Positions 26,409-29,269 of a DNA stretch of 29,269 bases are shown one piece after another. A model generated the notes under the pieces. The model searched no databases and had not been told where the DNA came from. It saw only the letters and a list, made by a program, of their open reading frames with translations. The DNA comes from DASTPP01 sp035762175. Its GTDB lineage: Bacteria; Myxococcota_A; Polyangia; Polyangiales; Polyangiaceae. The stretch's first letter is position 1. Each line of letters opens with the position of its first letter. The stretch is taken from the NCBI GenBank assembly GCA_035762175.1, contig DASTPP010000301.1, forward strand, positions 1 to 29,269, written 5' to 3'. Both the position numbers and the translations under genes were made by a program.

Positions 26409-27311
26409 TCACGGCCGGGCCCCGGCCCGCGGCGCCGGCGGGGGCGCCGCCGCGGGCGGGGGCGGCGCCCCCTCGAAGTGCACGACCCGCTGCGGGAAGG
26501 GCACCTCGATGCCGTTCCGCGCGAGCGCCGCGAAGACGGCGAAGCGCAGCTCGCTCGCGACGGCGGGCTCGTCCCACGGGTCGTCGATCCAGGCCTGGAT
26601 CTCGAAGGCCAGCGCGCTGTCGCCGTAGTCGGCGAAGAGCACGCGCGGGGCGGGCTCCGCGAGCACCGCGGCCACCTCCGCCGCCGCCGCGAGCAGCACC
26701 TCGCGCACCCGCTCGGGCGCCGAGCGGTACGAGACGCCCACCCGCACGCTGATGCGGGCCCGCGACTCGAGCAGGGTGACGTTGAGCACCCGGCCGTTGA
26801 CGATCTCCGAGTTCGGCACGAGCAGCGTCGCGCCCGTGCGCGTGCGCACGAGCGTGCGCCGCCCCTTGATGTCCTCGACCCGCCCGAACACCTCGCCGAC
26901 CAGCACGCAGTCGCCCTTGCGCACCGGCTGCTCGACCAGCAGCACGATGCCCGAGACGAGGTCCGACGTGATGCGCTGCAGGCCGAGCCCGACGCCGACG
27001 AAGACCGCCGCGCTCGCCGCGATGAGCCCCGTCAGCGACACGCCCGCCGTCTGCACCGCGGCGAGCACCCCGACGAAGAAGATGGCCTGCTGCGCGATGC
27101 GCGCGAACGCATAGCGCGAGCCCTCGGGCACCTTCTGCAGCGCCGGCGCCCGCAAGACCGCGCTGCGGCCCAGGCGCGAGGCGAAGAACGAGAGGACGAG
27201 CACGACGAGCCCGAGCGAGAGCGAGAGCAGGGTGAGCTGCACCGCGCCGAGCGAGATGATCGGCCGCTGCAAGAGGTCGGGGGCGCCGAGGGGGGGCAGG
27301 AGATCCTTCAC
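26409..27311 (-). CDS. MscS-type mechanosensitive ion channel
   Basis: 300 residues from GTG 27311. It has three membrane segments: ~20-45, 70-90 and the pore-lining helix ~94-125 (GLIAASAAVFVGVGLGLQRIT), followed by SDLVSGIVLLVEQPVRKGD. The beta domain is at ~135-185 with VEDIKGRRTLVRTRTGATLLVPNSEIVNG. The C-terminal alpha/beta domain ends in GIEVPFPQRVVHF, then a Pro/Ala tail. It opens under membrane tension to release solutes in osmotic downshock. The length is near that of E. coli MscS (286). The open frame runs upstream to 27461, but that sequence belongs to a repeat-derived remnant and was excluded. Confidence 0.92.
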   Translation of the reverse strand: MKDLLPPLGAPDLLQRPIISLGAVQLTLLSLSLGLVVLVLSFFASRLGRSAVLRAPALQKVPEGSRYAFARIAQQAIFFVGVLAAVQTAGVSLTGLIAASAAVFVGVGLGLQRITSDLVSGIVLLVEQPVRKGDCVLVGEVFGRVEDIKGRRTLVRTRTGATLLVPNSEIVNGRVLNVTLLESRARISVRVGVSYRSAPERVREVLLAAAAEVAAVLAEPAPRVLFADYGDSALAFEIQAWIDDPWDEPAVASELRFAVFAALARNGIEVPFPQRVVHFEGAPPPPAAAPPPAPRAGARP

Positions 27312-27429
27312 GGGGGGGTTTTCGCCCTTCCCCGCCCGCGACGGAAGGCCACACTCCCCGGAACGCGCCCCGCCCGGGCCCCGAGCCGCCCCCGGCAGGC
27401 CCAATTCGATGCCCGGGGGCGCGCAAGGG

Positions 27430-27566
27430 CCGCCCCAGCCGCTTGACGACGGCCGCCGCACCGCCCGCGCCTCGCCCTCGCGCAGCCCGTCTTGCCGCCG
27501 CGCCTCGCCATACTCACGCGCCTGCTGGTTCTCGTGTCGACGCGCGCGGTGGCCGGCGAGACCCGC
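27430..27566 (-). pseudogene. Remnant of a REGEARG-type coiled tail
   Basis: On the minus strand one frame reads RHENQQAREYGEARRQDG followed by LREGEARAVRR, closely resembling the helical LREGEARGLR tails of the Uma2-like protein immediately upstream. There is no start codon or domain attached. It directly follows the Uma2 stop in a different frame, so it is most likely a leftover of a duplicated or frameshifted tail. The rest of the 27312-27570 gap shows nothing else. Confidence 0.45.
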
Positions 27567-27570
27567 CCCC

Positions 27571-28371
27571 TCAGGCGGGCCAGCGCCTCTGCTGCTTGAT
27601 GGCCTGCCGCAGCGCCTCGAGCTCGTCGACCCCCATCGCCTCGAGCCGGGCGCGCTGCTCGCCCGCCACCTCGAGGCCGAGCAGCTCGCACAGGTCGAGC
27701 ACCGCCGCCCGCAACCCCCGCGCCTCGCCCTCGCGCAACCCCCGCGCCTCGCCTCGCGCCTCGCCCTCGGCGCGCACCGCGTCGAGGCTCGCGTAGCCCG
27801 CGCGCTCGAGCAGGTTGCGGAGCGTATGCTCGAACGACGCCCCCGGGTCGTAGAGCGCCTCGACCAGGGGCGGGTTCTTCAAGATGCCCGGCGCCTCGAG
27901 CCGCTCGCCCGGCAGCCTCGTCGCCATCGCCCGGCCCTTCTCGTAGATCTCGACCCGCCGCGGGCCGACCAGCCGCACCACCCAGACGAAGCGCGTGCCG
28001 GCCGCGAGCAGCTGCTTGATCTTCAGCTGCAGGTCGGCCTCGTCTTGGCCCTGCGCCGCGAGCTCGATGGCCAGCGGCGGCGCCTTGGTCGACCAGGTGC
28101 CTTCGTCGTCGCCCAGGTCGCCCACCGACAGGTCGGGCGCGCGCAGCGTGCGCTCGCCGAGCGCGTGCCCGACGTCGGCGCCAATATCGGTCACGGCCGG
28201 GTCGCTGGCGAGCGGCAGGGCGCTAACGATGTGCGGGCGGCCGTGCTTGGGGCCGGCCGGGGCGCAGTAGATGGCATACCCCTCGCTCAGCTCGTGGCGG
28301 TCGCCCTCGCCCACCTGCTCGACGCGGAAGGGCCCCCGCTCGGGGCCGCCGGGCCAGCGCGCTTGGCTCAT
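27571..28371 (-). CDS. Uma2 family (DUF820) restriction-endonuclease-like protein
   Basis: 266 residues from the ATG at 28371, whose ATGA overlaps the stop of the upstream nucleotidyltransferase. Residues ~15-160 fit the Uma2/DUF820 PD-(D/E)xK fold: FRVEQVGEGDRHELSEGYAIY, then HIVSALPLASDPAVTDIGADVGHAL, RAPDLSVGD (acidic residue), PPLAIELA and LQLKIKQLLAAGTRFVWVVRL. The usual ExK core is weak (IELAAQ), so nuclease activity is uncertain. Residues ~200-225 are an Arg/Glu/Gly heptad-like repeat (GEARGEARGLREGEARGLR), followed by a helical C-terminal piece (DLCELLGLEVAGEQRARLEAMGV) often seen on such proteins. The biological role of the family is not known. Confidence 0.85.
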   Translation of the reverse strand: MSQARWPGGPERGPFRVEQVGEGDRHELSEGYAIYCAPAGPKHGRPHIVSALPLASDPAVTDIGADVGHALGERTLRAPDLSVGDLGDDEGTWSTKAPPLAIELAAQGQDEADLQLKIKQLLAAGTRFVWVVRLVGPRRVEIYEKGRAMATRLPGERLEAPGILKNPPLVEALYDPGASFEHTLRNLLERAGYASLDAVRAEGEARGEARGLREGEARGLRAAVLDLCELLGLEVAGEQRARLEAMGVDELEALRQAIKQQRRWPA

Positions 28372-28694
28372 GCCGACAAGGTAGCAGCCGGCCCCGCGCC
28401 CGTCATCGCCACCGGCGCCGAGCCCCGCGCCGCGCCCCGCGCCTCGCCCTCGCGCAGGCGCGCCTCGAGCCCGTGCCAGAGCGCGACGTCGTCGGCCTGC
28501 GCGGGCTCGCGCACCACGGCGAGCAGGTCGAAGTCGCTCTGGTAGCCCGTCTGCGGGTCGTCGACCCAGTCGCCCCGGGCGTGACTGCCGAAGAGCACCA
28601 AAAGCCCCTGCGGCACCGCCTCGCGAAAGATCGCGACCACGGCGCCGAGCCTCTCTCGCCTGTCGTCAGGCAGGTGTTCGATCGATGTCTTCGT
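28368..28694 (-). pseudogene. Truncated MNT-type nucleotidyltransferase
   Basis: The frame contains KTSIEHLPDDRRERL, VVAIFREAVPQGLLVLFGSHARGDWVDDP and QSDFDLLAVVRE, the nucleotidyltransferase core (GSHARG plus DFD metal ligands) of the NTase-HEPN family. Full members continue with ~180 residues including a HEPN domain. Here the frame ends ~35 residues after the DFD motif in LREGEARGAARGSAP and a short tail. The family's usual ATG before KTSIEHLP is ACG here (28694-28692), and no ATG, GTG or TTG lies close by. GTG 28640 would give a 90-residue product. It may be decayed, or use a rare start. Its stop overlaps the Uma2 start by four bases, so the two are coupled. Confidence 0.6.
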
Positions 28695-28930
28695 CGCGCG
28701 CCCCCGAGAGAGAACGATACCAGAGAGCGCGCGAGCGCGAAGAGCGAACGCGGGGCCACGTCGCGCCACCCCGCGAACGCGATCGCAAGGTCGAGCGCGC
28801 GCCGCGCACTCTCGCCGCGAGGCGCCCGTCGCCGAGCGCGCGCGCTCGTCGCCGGTCACGTCGTTCGCGTCGCCCGTCGGCGGGCGCTCATCGTCGGCCA
28901 GGTGGCTCCTTTCGCCACCCGGAAGGCTTC
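28695..28930. other. Non-coding gap before the repeat array
   Basis: About 235 bp between the nucleotidyltransferase and the repeat array. The reading frames are Arg-rich and unrecognised. A short patch with ACGATACC near 28714 is the least GC-rich part and could be the promoter region of the nucleotidyltransferase-Uma2 pair, but I cannot define hexamers. Confidence 0.4.
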
Positions 28931-29060
28931 GGTCGCCGCCGGGGACGCGTCTGTAACCGGGCGGGATGCGCCGGTCGCCGCAGGGACGCGTCTGTAACCG
29001 GGCGGGATGCGCCGGTCGCCGCCGGGGACGCGTCTGTAACCGGGCGCGAGGCGCTTGGAG
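28930..29060. repeat. Three tandem 41-42-bp repeats
   Basis: The sequence GACGCGTCTGTAACCGGGCG starts at 28944, 28985 and 29027. Each copy except the last is followed by GGATGCGCCGGTCGCCGC. The unit divides into two related ~21-bp halves. The array runs directly into the dyad array that follows. Confidence 0.85.
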
Positions 29061-29089
29061 CCGTCGAGGGGAAGCCCGCGCGCGAGCAA

Positions 29090-29269
29090 CCGCCTGCTCG
29101 ACGCGCGCAGGCCCCTTCTCGGCGCCCCGAGCGGCCGCCTGCACGCGCGCAGACGCTCGCTTCGTAGCCCAAACAGCCTTCTGTACGCGTACAGACGGGC
29201 TCTGGCGGTCCAGAAGAGGCGCCCGGACGCGCCCAGAGGCCGTCTGTACGCGTACAGACGGCCTCTGGG
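29090..29269. repeat. Dyad repeat array ending in a perfect 38-bp palindrome
   Basis: 29232-29269 is a perfect palindrome with arms CCCAGAGGCCGTCTGTACG and its exact complement, meeting at the ACGCGT centre. A near copy with the same CTGTACGCGTACAG core lies at 29181-29194, with less perfect flanks. More diverged dyads (CTGCACGCGCGCAG near 29139, and one around 29221) occur at ~30-45-bp intervals. The array reaches the window edge and probably continues. Confidence 0.85.

Noticed and set aside
29181..29194. CTGTACGCGTACAG as a LexA/SOS box
   Set aside because: The spacing is CTG-N8-CAG, not CTG-N10-CAG, and copies form an array with no gene following in the window.

Overview
The window is very GC-rich chromosomal DNA, most likely from a myxobacterium (Myxococcota, probably Polyangia). 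The reasons are extreme G/C at third codon positions, a DUF2378 protein (TIGR02265, a family essentially confined to myxobacteria), a myxobacterial-type 'cell surface protein' fragment, a soluble Ser/Thr kinase, many lipoproteins and hypothetical proteins, and long repeat-rich intergenic gaps. No rRNA, tRNA, transposase or phage gene was seen. The assignment is inferred from gene content, not from a marker gene.

Layout. 1-3038: the 3' end of a surface protein, a block of degenerate 20-bp tandem repeats, a proline-rich exported protein (minus) and a cytosolic Ser/Thr kinase (minus). 3039-5069: 2 kb with no convincing gene, containing a 41-bp tandem repeat and a lower-GC island with a sigma70-like promoter. 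5070-11517 (plus): a tightly overlapping four-gene operon that reads as an inositol-lipid factory: myo-inositol-1-phosphate synthase, an AUR1/PAP2-type inositolphosphotransferase, a CDP-alcohol phosphotransferase fused to a GtrA domain, and an RND/MMPL lipid transporter fused to a PgpA-type phosphatase. 11610-17755 (minus): DUF362 protein, LamG remnant, DUF885 lipoprotein, DUF2378 protein and an unrecognised 459-residue protein. 17782-23163 (minus): an overlapping succinate dehydrogenase operon (cytochrome b, flavoprotein, iron-sulfur subunit) ending in an enoyl-CoA hydratase-like gene; the flavoprotein carries an unusual ~260-residue Pro/Gly/Ala/Phe-rich N-terminal extension with about fifteen FG dipeptides. 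23164-25507: a gap with three 29-bp repeats spaced exactly 61 bp apart (CRISPR-like geometry, no cas genes), a small lipoprotein and an MFS transporter (plus). 25553-28694 (minus): GTP cyclohydrolase II, an MscS-type channel, a Uma2-family nuclease-like protein and a truncated nucleotidyltransferase. 28695-29269: a repeat array ending in a perfect 38-bp palindrome.

How the genes work together. In the inositol operon, glucose-6-phosphate would be converted to inositol-1-phosphate, joined to CDP-diacylglycerol to give phosphatidylinositol phosphate, dephosphorylated by the PgpA domain to phosphatidylinositol, and its phosphoinositol head group passed to a ceramide-like acceptor by the AUR1-like enzyme. 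The RND and GtrA parts would move the products. Each step is supported by family motifs; the ordering and the coupling to transport are inference. This operon, with its two domain fusions, is the strongest candidate for an undescribed system in the window.
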